DNA of 64,000 nucleotides, taken from positions 186,001 through 250,000 of the forward strand of contig NZ_WNKX01000002.1 of the NCBI RefSeq assembly GCF_009720745.1, given 5' to 3'. Shown here piece by piece: positions 56,346 to 64,000 of the stretch. The first letter of the stretch is position 1; each line of letters starts with the position of its first letter. The notes beneath the pieces are model-generated. The model worked only from the letters and a program-made list of their open reading frames with translations. It searched no databases and was not told the origin of the DNA. The translations under genes were made by a program, and so were the position numbers. The DNA is from Massilia eburnea (GTDB taxonomy: Bacteria > Pseudomonadota > Gammaproteobacteria > Burkholderiales > Burkholderiaceae_D).

Positions 56346-57650
56346 ATGCGGCTCTCTCTCTTGACGCGCTGGTCGGCGCTGGTGGGGACGCTGACGGCGA
56401 CTGGGATCTTGATCGCGCTTGGGTTGGATCAGCTTCTGCCCAGGCATCCGACCATCGTGGTCGGGATTTCTTTGCTGTGCCTGGTGCCGCTGGCCGTCAT
56501 TACCATCCGGGCGCAGCTGCAGCACCAGCTTTCGCTCTACCGCGCGCTGACGGGCACCGTCACCAGTTACCGCGATGGCGATTTTTCCTTCAGCCTGCAC
56601 TGGCCGCAGAACGATGAATTGAGCGACCTGGTGGCCGCACACAATGAGCTGGGCCATGTGCTGCGCGAGCAGCGCCTGGGCCTGGTGCAGCGCGAGCTGC
56701 TGCTCGATACCATGGTCCAGCACACGCCGGTGGCCATGCTGCTGGTGACCGACAACGACGCCATCGTCTTCGCCAACCTGGCCGCGCGCCAGCTGGTGAA
56801 CGAGGGCCGCAAGCTGGAAGGCTTGCACCTGCCCGAGCTGCTGGCGCGCGTGCAGCCCGCCCTGCGCGATGCAATGGGCCGCGGCGGCGATGGCCTGTTC
56901 ACCATCGGCGACAGCGAGGAAGAGGAGGTCTTCCACCTGGCGCGGCGCAGCTTCAGCCTGAACGGCCGCCCGCATGAATTGCTGCTGCTGCGCCAGCTCA
57001 CGCAAGAGCTGCGCCGGCAGGAAGTGCAGACCTGGAAAAAAGTCATCCGCGTCATCAGCCACGAATTGAACAACTCGCTTGCGCCCCTGACCTCGCTGGC
57101 CCATTCCGGCGCCGAACTGGTGCGGCGCGGCCAGACCGAGCGCCTGCCGCAAATCCTGGCCACGATCGAAGAGCGCACGCGCCACCTGGAAAGCTTCATC
57201 CTCGGCTACGCCCGCTTCGCCAAGCTGCCCACGCCGCGCCTGGAGCAGCAGGATTGGCGCGCCTTCCTGGCCGCGCTGTCCGACCAGGTGCAGTTCAAGC
57301 TGCAAGGCGAGGTGCCGGAAGAAGCGCATGCCTTCGACGCGGCGCAGATGGAGCAAGCCCTGCTCAACCTGCTGAAGAATGCCCACGAGTCGGGCTCGCC
57401 GCCGGACGAAGTCGGACTGGAGCTGCGCCGCCAGCAAGGCATGCTGCGCATCGAGGTGCAGGACCGCGGGCCCGGCATGAGCGAAGCGGTGCTGGCCAAT
57501 GCCCTGGTGCCCTTCTACTCCACCAAGCGCAGCGGCACCGGCCTGGGCCTGGCCCTGGCGCGCGAGATCGCCGAAGCCCATGGCGGACGCATCACACTGG
57601 CCAACCGCGAAGGCGGCGGCCTTGCCGTGACTTTGATACTACCCCTCTGA
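56346..57650 (+). CDS. NtrY-like sensor histidine kinase
   Basis: Partner of the NtrC-type activator. The 434 residues have two N-terminal helices (about 8-28 and 36-54) with almost no periplasmic loop, a HAMP-like region, a PAS domain (about 118-215), the H-box VISHELNNSLAPL with H239, and an ATPase domain with N (NLLKNAHES), DRGPGMS and GTGLGLALA boxes. With such a short loop it probably senses a signal within the membrane or cytoplasm. The last gene of the adaptor-ABC-permease-regulator cluster. Confidence 0.92.
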   Translation: MRLSLLTRWSALVGTLTATGILIALGLDQLLPRHPTIVVGISLLCLVPLAVITIRAQLQHQLSLYRALTGTVTSYRDGDFSFSLHWPQNDELSDLVAAHNELGHVLREQRLGLVQRELLLDTMVQHTPVAMLLVTDNDAIVFANLAARQLVNEGRKLEGLHLPELLARVQPALRDAMGRGGDGLFTIGDSEEEEVFHLARRSFSLNGRPHELLLLRQLTQELRRQEVQTWKKVIRVISHELNNSLAPLTSLAHSGAELVRRGQTERLPQILATIEERTRHLESFILGYARFAKLPTPRLEQQDWRAFLAALSDQVQFKLQGEVPEEAHAFDAAQMEQALLNLLKNAHESGSPPDEVGLELRRQQGMLRIEVQDRGPGMSEAVLANALVPFYSTKRSGTGLGLALAREIAEAHGGRITLANREGGGLAVTLILPL

Positions 57651-57807
57651 TGTAGATCAAACGACGCGTCAATCGTGCGGCCTACCTTGCAGGCGCCCGG
57701 CCTGCGCTTTTCCGGAAACTCCGCCGGTCCGGCCTCGGCCAGCTATTCCGGCACGCTCGATATCAGCCCGGTGCGGGCAGGCGGCCGGGCTGGTAAACTA
57801 GCGCTCT

Positions 57808-58563
57808 ATGCCATCCCGAAGATTTGACCAGCCTGGTTTTCCTCCCGCCACCATCACCGAGTTTGAAGGCGTGCGCTCGCTGCACCTGGGTACCTCCTGG
57901 GTGCAGGGCGCCATGCGCATTGCAAAGCCCGATGTGATCGAGCTGGAGTACGTACGCATGATGATGATGTGGACGCTGTTCCTGCCGGCGCCCCGCCATA
58001 TAGTCCAGCTCGGGCTGGGCAGCGCGGCCCTGACCAAATTCAGCTACCGCCAATTCCCCAAGGCGCGCGTCACGGCCATCGAGCTCAATCCGAACGTGAT
58101 CGCCATGTGCGAGGAAAAGTTCGGCCTGCCGCCGAACGACGGGCGCCTGGACGTGCGGCAGATGAATGCCATGGATTTCGTGCTCGACCCGCGCAACCAC
58201 GGCACGGTCGACGCCCTGCAGGTCGACCTGTACGACGAGGAAGCGCGCGGCCCGGTGCTCGACACGCCGGAGTTCTACCAGGCCTGCTATGACTGCCTGG
58301 GGCCGGACGGCATCATGACCACCAATGTCTTCGGCGACTTCGACAACTACGCCAAGAACCTGCAGCATATGGAGCTGGTGTTCGACGCCGTGGTATGGCT
58401 GCCCGAAGTGCACGACGCCAACATCGTGGTGATTGCCTTCAAGCGCTCGCCTTCCATCGATTTCTCGGTGCTGTACGAACGCGCCAGCCAGATCAGGAAG
58501 ACCATGAACCTGAACGCCAAGCCATGGGTCGACGGCTTGCGGGACTGGATGGCCGGCGCGTAG
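57808..58563 (+). CDS. Spermidine-synthase-like methyltransferase-fold protein
   Basis: The 251 residues have the Rossmann core of the SpeE family: HIVQLGLGSAALTKF in the nucleotide loop, VTAIELNPNVIAMC (acid at the end of strand 2), and a VDALQVDLYDEEARGP segment near the catalytic aspartate region. The N-terminal tetramer domain is short. No S-adenosylmethionine decarboxylase gene is nearby. Many such orphans have unknown substrates, so polyamine synthesis should not be assumed. The 157 bases upstream hold no clear gene. Confidence 0.78.
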   Translation: MPSRRFDQPGFPPATITEFEGVRSLHLGTSWVQGAMRIAKPDVIELEYVRMMMMWTLFLPAPRHIVQLGLGSAALTKFSYRQFPKARVTAIELNPNVIAMCEEKFGLPPNDGRLDVRQMNAMDFVLDPRNHGTVDALQVDLYDEEARGPVLDTPEFYQACYDCLGPDGIMTTNVFGDFDNYAKNLQHMELVFDAVVWLPEVHDANIVVIAFKRSPSIDFSVLYERASQIRKTMNLNAKPWVDGLRDWMAGA

Positions 58564-58649
58564 TCCAGCTACACGCGGTCGTGCTATATTGCGGGGTTCG
58601 TTGTTTCGCACGAGAAACAACATTGTCAAAAAGACCAAGAGTTTCCGCA

Positions 58650-59276
58650 ATGTCCGATGTCTTCCTCAAGCAGCGCGAAGAGTTCGTCCAGCAATCGATG
58701 AGCCGGGTCGGCGTATCGCGTGCATTGTTCGACGAATTCAACCGCATCCTCGCGCCGCACGTGACCCATGTCGAATTCCGCAAGGGCGACTACCTGCAGC
58801 ATGCGGGGGTGCCGGCCAGCGTGGCCTACTGGCTGTATCGCGGCGTGGCGCGGCGCGGCATGTTGACCAAGGACGGCAGCGAGGTGACGATGGCGTTTTC
58901 TTCGGAAGGCGAGTCCTGCGGCTCGCACCACGACCTGCTGGCGGCGCAGGACGGCCTGCCGGCGCAGGAATTCATCGTTGCGGAAACGGCCATCACAGGC
59001 GTGCGGGTGGAGTGGGCGACGCTGGCGCGCCTGCGCGAAGAGCACTGCATCATGCGCGAGTATTACCTGAAGGTGTCGGAGCTGTCGATCCGCCGCTATT
59101 CGCAGAGCAGCCTGATCCGCAGCATGACGTCGGCCAACTGCCGCCTGGCGGCTTTCCGCGAGCAATACCCAGGGCTGGAGCAGCGCATCGCGCAGAAGTC
59201 GCTGGCCTCCTTCCTGGGCATCACCCCGCAATACATGTCCACGCTCCTGAAACAGGAGCAGGACCAGGTGCGTTAA
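58650..59276 (+). CDS. Crp/Fnr-family transcriptional regulator
   Basis: The 208 residues have a cyclic-nucleotide-binding-type beta barrel (FRKGDYLQHAGVPASVAYWLYRGVARRG, then AFSSEGESCG), a long dimer helix and a divergent C-terminal region (LASFLGITPQYMSTLLKQEQ) that reads as a recognition helix-turn-helix. The phosphate-binding Arg and Ser of true cAMP binders are not evident, so the ligand is unknown. It lies tail to tail with a relative; their stop codons overlap. Confidence 0.85.
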   Translation: MSDVFLKQREEFVQQSMSRVGVSRALFDEFNRILAPHVTHVEFRKGDYLQHAGVPASVAYWLYRGVARRGMLTKDGSEVTMAFSSEGESCGSHHDLLAAQDGLPAQEFIVAETAITGVRVEWATLARLREEHCIMREYYLKVSELSIRRYSQSSLIRSMTSANCRLAAFREQYPGLEQRIAQKSLASFLGITPQYMSTLLKQEQDQVR

Positions 59277-59917
59277 GCGGCTTCCTGCATCTGCTCGCGG
59301 CGCATCAGCTGCGACAGGTAGGCCGGCGTGATCTGCAGGTAGGATGCCAGCACCTTTTGCGAAATGCGGCGCTCCAGCTGCGAATACTCTTCCCGGAAAT
59401 TGAGCAGGCGCTCTTCGGCGCTCGATGCGGTGTGCGTGATGAAGCGGCGCGCCTGGCAGCCGACGGCAAACTCCAGCAGCCGCACCATATAGGCCATCAG
59501 CGCCGGGTCACGGCTGCGCAGCTGGCTCATTTGCTCCCAGTCGAAGCGATAGCCCTGCACCGATGTCTCGGCCACGATGAAGGAGCGCGAAGGCTGCTCG
59601 CCGCGGTACTCCAGCAAGTCTTCGTAGGCATTCGCGATATGCCCTTCGGTGGCGAAGCGCATGGTCACTTCGTTGCCGCCTTCGCTCACGTAGCCGACGC
59701 GCGACACGCCGCCGGTCAGCCAGAATACTTCGCGCGCGGTCTGTCCCACGCGCTGCAGCAGTTCGCCGCGCCGCACCGCAAACGGCACCGCCAGCGGCTC
59801 GATCGCGCGGCTGGCGGCGTCGAATAGTTGCTCGTCGACGGCGTAGCGCGCCATCATGTCGGCCTTGAAATGTTGCCGCAGTTTCAGGAAATGTTGATTC
59901 ATTGCACCCCAGTTCAT
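59273..59917 (-). CDS. Crp/Fnr-family transcriptional regulator, second copy
   Basis: The 214 residues parallel the neighbouring regulator: barrel (VRRGELLQRVGQTAREVFWLTGGVSRVG, MRFATEGHIAN), linker and C-terminal helix-turn-helix (LASYLQITPAYLSQLMRREQ). The shared pattern LASxLxITPxYxSxLxxxEQ marks them as paralogues. No cysteine cluster like that of Fnr is present. ATG at 59902 (Met6) is an alternative start with a GGGG site close by. The stop overlaps that of the plus-strand copy. Confidence 0.85.
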   Translation of the reverse strand: MNWGAMNQHFLKLRQHFKADMMARYAVDEQLFDAASRAIEPLAVPFAVRRGELLQRVGQTAREVFWLTGGVSRVGYVSEGGNEVTMRFATEGHIANAYEDLLEYRGEQPSRSFIVAETSVQGYRFDWEQMSQLRSRDPALMAYMVRLLEFAVGCQARRFITHTASSAEERLLNFREEYSQLERRISQKVLASYLQITPAYLSQLMRREQMQEAA

Positions 59918-59994
59918 GTCTCTTGTTTTTGACTACATCTGGTCAGGCCAGATTTACTTCATTCTAAAAACATGGGCGCTCTGGTAAACATCAA

Positions 59995-61491
59995 CTATTT
60001 GAACTTTCGGTAAAAATTTTCATAGGCCGTTAAATGAACAACAGCGGCCAGGCGCTTGACCAGGCCATCCATTTGCGCCGGCGCCACCTGGCCATAGCCC
60101 AGGGCCAGGCCATGCCAGTTGCTTTGCCCTGTCACGGCGTGCGTGCTGAGCGCGTTGGCAATCATGCCTTCCTGCTCCAGTGCGCGGCGGCTGATCTCGA
60201 CGTCGGACAGGCGCGGATCTTCCCAGCGCAGCGACAGGTGCATGCCGGCCGAGGCGCCGCAGACGGTGGCGATGCTGCCCAGGTGCTTGTCCAGTGCTTC
60301 CACCAGGGCGTCGCGCCGCTCGCGGTACAGGCGGCGCATGCGGCGCAGGTGCAGCGCGAACTGGCCGCTGCGCAGGAATTCGGCCAGCGCCAGCTGGTCG
60401 GCGGCGCGTCCGCGCGAGGCCGATTGCTGGCGCATGGTGGCCAGCGGCTGCACCAGCCAGGGCGGCACCACCAGGTAGCCGATGCGCAGCCCAGGGAACA
60501 TGGTCTTGCTGAAGGTGCCGCAGTACAGCACCGGGGCATCCGGCTGCAGGCCCTGCATCGACGCCAGCGGCGGGCCGTCGTGGCGGAATTCGCTGTCGTA
60601 GTCGTCTTCGACGATCAGCGCACCGCAGGAGCGCGCGCCGTCGATCAGCGCCATGCGCCGCGCCAGCGACAGCACAGTGCCGGTCGGGTATTGATGCGAG
60701 GGCGTGCTGTAGATCAGGCGCGGCGGGCGCTGTGTCCAGTCCTCCTCGCGCGGGGCGATGCCATCATCGTCGACGTCGATGCCTTCCAGCTTCACGCTGG
60801 CGGCGCGGAAGGCGGCCATGGCGCCGCCGTAGCCCGGATTTTCCATCCACAGCGTTTCGCCGGCGTCGGCGCAGGCGCGGCCGCACAGGTCAAGGCTGCT
60901 CTGGCTGCCGTCGGTGATGAACACTTGCGCCGGTTCGCAAACCACGCCGCGCGAGGCGCGCAGGTAGTCGGCGATGGCTTCGCGCAGCACCGGCTCGCCG
61001 CATGGGTCGCCGTAATTCAGCTTGTCGGTCGGCAGCGAACGCCAGGCGCGTTCCAGCAGGCGGCGCCACAGGCCGATCGGGAAGCTTGGGAGATCGGGCA
61101 CGCCCGGCACGAAAGGGGCGCCGGTAGCTGCAGAGGCGGTGCTGTGGCGCAGGTTCTGCGCACGCTGCGACAAACCTTTGTACGGCACGACCACGCTGGC
61201 CTGGTGCTGGCGCACTGGCGCCACGGCGGCGACGATGGTGCCGCTGCGGTCCGTGGTGACATAGCCTTCACTGGTCAGCTGTTCGTACGCGTACAGCACG
61301 GTGTTGCGGGCCACGCCCAGTTCCGCCGCCAGCGCGCGCGTGGCGACCAGGCGGGTGCCGGGAGCGAGCGTGCCGTCGCGGATGGCGGCGCGCAGGCACT
61401 CGTGCAGCAGGCGTTGGCGCGGCCAGCCATGGTGTCCGTGACTGGCGGTGAAATTTGAAATCAGCAGCGAGTAGTCCAAACTTGGCTCCAT
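59995..61491 (-). CDS. MocR/PdxR-type regulator (GntR helix-turn-helix plus aminotransferase domain)
   Basis: The 498 residues join a GntR winged helix (about 15-85; QRLLHECLRAAIRDGTLAPGTRLVATRALAAELGVARNTVLYAYEQL) to a fold-type I aminotransferase domain with the pyridoxal phosphate lysine K329 (GTFSKTMFPGLRIGY). Such proteins sense vitamin B6. The start at 61491 gives the normal N-terminus. It is divergent, by 58 bases, from a PNPOx-like flavoprotein gene that it probably controls. Whether it is a PdxR of B6 synthesis or another MocR is not certain. Confidence 0.92.
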   Translation of the reverse strand: MEPSLDYSLLISNFTASHGHHGWPRQRLLHECLRAAIRDGTLAPGTRLVATRALAAELGVARNTVLYAYEQLTSEGYVTTDRSGTIVAAVAPVRQHQASVVVPYKGLSQRAQNLRHSTASAATGAPFVPGVPDLPSFPIGLWRRLLERAWRSLPTDKLNYGDPCGEPVLREAIADYLRASRGVVCEPAQVFITDGSQSSLDLCGRACADAGETLWMENPGYGGAMAAFRAASVKLEGIDVDDDGIAPREEDWTQRPPRLIYSTPSHQYPTGTVLSLARRMALIDGARSCGALIVEDDYDSEFRHDGPPLASMQGLQPDAPVLYCGTFSKTMFPGLRIGYLVVPPWLVQPLATMRQQSASRGRAADQLALAEFLRSGQFALHLRRMRRLYRERRDALVEALDKHLGSIATVCGASAGMHLSLRWEDPRLSDVEISRRALEQEGMIANALSTHAVTGQSNWHGLALGYGQVAPAQMDGLVKRLAAVVHLTAYENFYRKFK

Positions 61492-61549
61492 GGTTTTGCG
61501 CACCCCTGGACCTGTTGCCGGGGCCAGCGGGACATTATAGTCCGTCGTT

Positions 61550-62191
61550 ATGAAAACGACACTACCCCCTTCCGACCGCACGCGCGTCAAGCGCATCGCC
61601 CGTAACGCCAGCTATGAACAGGACCAGGCCCGCGCCATCGTCGATGCGGCCTATATCTGCCATATCGCCTTCAGCGACGGGTACGGCGCGCATTGCATCC
61701 CGACGGCCTGCTGGCGCGAAGGCGATTACCTGTATATCCATGGTTCGAACGGCAGCCGCATGCTGCAGCAGCTAGTGGCGCAGGATGCCTGCGTCACCAT
61801 CACGCATTTGGACGGGCTGGTGATGGCGCGTTCGGCTTTCAACCATTCGATGAATTACCGCTCCGTGATGATTTACGGCCGCTTTGAAGAAGTCGACGAA
61901 GCTGGCAAGCGCGCTTCGCTGGCGGCCTTCATGGAGCATCTGGCACCGGGCCGGCAGGCTGAAATCCGTCCCGGCAACGACAAGGAGTTTGCCGCCACCA
62001 CGGTGCTGCGCATCGCCCTGGCCGAAGCGGCGTGCAAAGTGCGCAGCGGCGGCGTGGAAGACGATGAGGAAGATATGGGTGTGGCTGCGTGGGCCGGCAT
62101 CCTGCCTTTCACCCAGTTGCGCCTGGCGCCGCAGCAAGACCCGGCCTGCCAGGTGGCGCCGCCAGAGTATGTGCGCAATTGGGCGGCCTGA
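61550..62191 (+). CDS. Pyridoxamine 5'-phosphate oxidase-like FMN-binding protein
   Basis: The 213 residues form a split-barrel flavin-binding fold of the PNPOx-like class: ICHIAFSDGYGAHCIPTACWREGDYLYIHGSNGSRMLQQL and VCVTITHLDGLVMARSAF-like strands, HSMNYRSVMIYGRF. It differs from PdxH proper in motif and C-terminus, so the reaction is unknown. Its divergent B6-sensing MocR neighbour suggests a link to vitamin B6 or flavin metabolism. Confidence 0.85.
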   Translation: MKTTLPPSDRTRVKRIARNASYEQDQARAIVDAAYICHIAFSDGYGAHCIPTACWREGDYLYIHGSNGSRMLQQLVAQDACVTITHLDGLVMARSAFNHSMNYRSVMIYGRFEEVDEAGKRASLAAFMEHLAPGRQAEIRPGNDKEFAATTVLRIALAEAACKVRSGGVEDDEEDMGVAAWAGILPFTQLRLAPQQDPACQVAPPEYVRNWAA

Positions 62192-62210
62192 TTTTCACTT
62201 GAGGAGATAT

Positions 62211-62660
62211 ATGAGTACCATCACTGTTCGCCAAGCCTTGCTGTCCGACCTTGACGCGCTGGTCCCGCTGGTAGACGGATATCGCCAGTTCTACGGCCGC
62301 GAGGGCGATGCATCCGCCGCCAGGGAATTCCTGCTGGCGCGCTTCGATCACAGCGAATCGATTATCTTCATCGCATTCGACGGCGAGCGCGCGGTTGGTT
62401 TCACCCAGCTCTATCCCAGCTTTTCCACTGTATCGCTGGCACGGACCTTCATACTCAACGATTTGTTTGTCGACCAGCCGGGACGCCGTAAGGGCGTCGG
62501 CGGAAAACTGTTGTCGGCTGCAATCAACTATGCCAAAGACCTTGGCGCGATCCGCCTCACGCTATCGACGGCAACCACGAATGAAGCAGCGCAGGCGCTG
62601 TACCAGGCCGCGGGCTGGGTGCGCGACGACAAGTTCTTCGTCTACCACTTCGCTGTTTAG
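62211..62660 (+). CDS. GNAT-family N-acetyltransferase
   Basis: The 149 residues show the GNAT fold: N-terminal ITVRQALLSDLDALVPL, central FILNDLFVDQPGRRKGVGGKLL with the acetyl-CoA loop (RRKGVG), and C-terminal ATTNEAAQALYQAAGWVRDD. A GAGGAG site precedes ATG 62211, 19 bases after the flavoprotein gene, so the two may form an operon. The substrate is unknown. Its stop overlaps the PPK2 gene stop by four bases. Confidence 0.88.
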   Translation: MSTITVRQALLSDLDALVPLVDGYRQFYGREGDASAAREFLLARFDHSESIIFIAFDGERAVGFTQLYPSFSTVSLARTFILNDLFVDQPGRRKGVGGKLLSAAINYAKDLGAIRLTLSTATTNEAAQALYQAAGWVRDDKFFVYHFAV

Positions 62661-63445
62661 CGGACCTTGAGCTTGTGCAGGCGCTTGTCGGGCGGCGGCC
62701 AGTCGAGCCGCATCCCGCGCAAGGTTTCCAGCAGCACGCGTGCGACCGCTTCGTTGCGGTAGCGCTTCGAATCAGCGGGGATCACGTACCACGGTGCGTG
62801 ATCGGCATTGGTTGCGGTGATCGCATCGCTGTAGGCTTTCTGGTAGTCCTTCCAGAGCTCGCGCTGCTTCAAGTCTTCCGGATCGAACTTCCAGTGCTTG
62901 TGCGGGTCGTCGACGCGCGCTTGCAGCCGTTCGCGCTGCTCGTCCTTCGATATATGCAGGAAAAACTTGACGATGGTGGTGCCGCTTTCGGCCAGCATGC
63001 GTTCAAAGTCACGGATCTGCGCGTAGCGGCGCTTGCATTCGGCCGGCGTGATCATGCCCACTACGCGCGTGATCAATACGTCTTCATAATGGCTGCGGTT
63101 GAAGACGCCGATTTCGCCGGCCTTGGGCACTTCGCGGTGGATGCGCCACAGGAAGTCGTGCGCAGCCTCGATTTCAGTGGGGGCGCGGAAGCCGGTCGCG
63201 TGCAATCCCATGGGGTTGATGCTGCTGAACAGGTGGCGCACGGTGCCGTCCTTGCCGGAGGTGTCCGTGCCCTGTAAGACGATCAGCAGCTTGCGTTTGC
63301 GCTCGGCATACAGCATCTCCTGCAAATCGGAGATGTCATCGAGCACTTTGTCCAGCGCGTCCTGGTCCGGCTTGGCGTCGGCTTTGGCGTCCTTGTCGCG
63401 CAGCTTGAGACTTGGCTTGGCCCGGAATTGATCGATCGCTTTCAT
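62657..63445 (-). CDS. PPK2-family polyphosphate kinase
   Basis: Uses polyphosphate to phosphorylate nucleotides. The 262 residues have Walker A QGTDTSGKDG (58-67), the lid and Walker B region (GVFNRSHYEDVLITRV, near 113-128) and the KFFLHISKDEQRERLQARVDDPHKHWKF segment typical of one-domain PPK2 enzymes. The sequence resembles the class that can use both AMP and ADP, but class should be confirmed by alignment. It lies 26 bases after the partial gene at the window edge. Confidence 0.92.
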   Translation of the reverse strand: MKAIDQFRAKPSLKLRDKDAKADAKPDQDALDKVLDDISDLQEMLYAERKRKLLIVLQGTDTSGKDGTVRHLFSSINPMGLHATGFRAPTEIEAAHDFLWRIHREVPKAGEIGVFNRSHYEDVLITRVVGMITPAECKRRYAQIRDFERMLAESGTTIVKFFLHISKDEQRERLQARVDDPHKHWKFDPEDLKQRELWKDYQKAYSDAITATNADHAPWYVIPADSKRYRNEAVARVLLETLRGMRLDWPPPDKRLHKLKVR

Positions 63446-63471
63446 GCGACGACATTAGCACAGCTTTCCGC

Positions 63472-64000
63472 TCAGCGGCGTTCGCGCCACCAAAGCAGCA
63501 GCAGGCTGGAAGCGAAGGCGAGGCCGAGAAGCCAGCGCGGAACCGCACAGGCCCATGCTTGTTGCGTGTCCGCGACGGCAGCGGGGGCTGCTGCTGCGCT
63601 GCCGGCGCGGGGGAGTCTCGCAACTGGCTGGGCGCTGCGGCTGGCATAACGGGCCGTCGCGTCATGCCGCAGCGCCGCTTGCCACGCCGGCCAATCCTCG
63701 ACGCTGTAGACGAAGACCGCGCTTTCCGTGTCCTGGCTGTTGAGCGCCAGCCAGCCGGCAGCGCGCGGCCAGAACGCCACGCAAGCGGCATCGGCGCGCT
63801 CGCTACGCGCCTGCCAGCGCATGGCTTCCTGCCCCACGCTGACGGCGCCGCCTGCCGCCACGCCTTGCGCGCATAGCTCGGTGCGCAAGCCTGGCAGCGG
63901 CATCGGCTCCGCCTCGAGCCAGCGCACTTTCTGCAAGCTACCAAGCGCCGCCATGTCCAGTACCTGCTGCCACCATTGTCCCAGCGCCGCAGGTTCGCTG
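63472..64000 (-). CDS. C-terminal part of an unidentified membrane protein (cut by window end)
   Basis: The frame is open to the last base of the window, so the start lies outside; the visible 175 residues begin SEPAALGQWWQQVLD. They include Trp-rich strands (LQKVRW, MRWQAR, WPAWQAAL) and an Ala/Pro linker, and end with one membrane helix (WLLGLAFASSLLLLWW) and a short basic tail (RERR). This suggests a periplasmic domain anchored at its C-terminus. I do not recognise the family. It probably shares a transcript with the PPK2 gene. Confidence 0.7.
   Translation of the reverse strand, partial: SEPAALGQWWQQVLDMAALGSLQKVRWLEAEPMPLPGLRTELCAQGVAAGGAVSVGQEAMRWQARSERADAACVAFWPRAAGWLALNSQDTESAVFVYSVEDWPAWQAALRHDATARYASRSAQPVARLPRAGSAAAAPAAVADTQQAWACAVPRWLLGLAFASSLLLLWWRERR

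Noticed and set aside
57651..57807. Possible gene remnant (frame reading SASYSGTLDISPV) before the SpeE-like gene
   Set aside because: It reads vaguely like the end of a secreted beta-rich protein, but it is too short, has no start, and matches no family that I can name.

Overview
The window reads as chromosomal DNA of a GC-rich betaproteobacterium, most likely in Oxalobacteraceae (Massilia, Duganella or Janthinobacterium type). This rests on the ribosomal protein sequences and order, the System II cytochrome c genes (ResB/CcsB) with a cytochrome c4, PEP-CTERM proteins and the many sensor/regulator pairs. The genus is an inference; no search was possible.

Layout. 0-6 kb: a cytochrome c4, resB, ccsB cluster on the minus strand, divergent from engB-hemB. 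6-13.5 kb: an OmpR-type two-component system upstream of an efflux adaptor whose 3' end is fused in frame to the end of a sodium:solute symporter, then a lipoprotein, a Spy/CpxP-like protein and dsbD. 13.6-27.8 kb: the alpha, spc and S10 ribosomal operons, all minus strand, running from rplC down to rplQ with secY, infA, rpmJ and rpoA. 27.8-37.6 kb: a ten-kilobase accessory block between rplC and rpsJ. It holds a broken and an intact PEP-CTERM gene, a secreted GH43 arabinanase with a ricin-type lectin domain, a lipoprotein-creB-creC-creD operon and a TonB-dependent receptor. 37.6-42.7 kb: the str operon rpsL-rpsG-fusA-tuf followed by rpsJ, which ends at tandem terminators. The S10 operon is therefore split: rpsJ travels with str and rplC has its own promoter.

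43-50 kb: a phosphoethanolamine transferase, then a GbsR-like regulator and an SDR/DoxX-DUF2269 operon that share a near-identical palindromic operator, a DUF1624 membrane acyltransferase and a membrane-anchored MutS-like ATPase. 50-57.7 kb: an ABC efflux operon (adaptor, ATPase, two FtsX-type permeases) with a clear sigma-54 promoter and a tandem GGAC upstream array. It is followed by an NtrC-type activator and its NtrY-like kinase, which makes a self-contained regulatory circuit. 57.8-64 kb: a spermidine-synthase-like protein, two tail-to-tail Crp/Fnr regulators, a MocR/PdxR regulator divergent from a PNPOx-like flavoprotein, a GNAT acetyltransferase, a PPK2 kinase and the end of an unidentified membrane protein that runs off the window.

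The most unusual points are the adaptor-symporter chimera, the split S10 operon with its accessory block, the sigma-54 ABC circuit, and the paired GbsR operators. No tRNA, rRNA, CRISPR array, insertion sequence or prophage was recognised.
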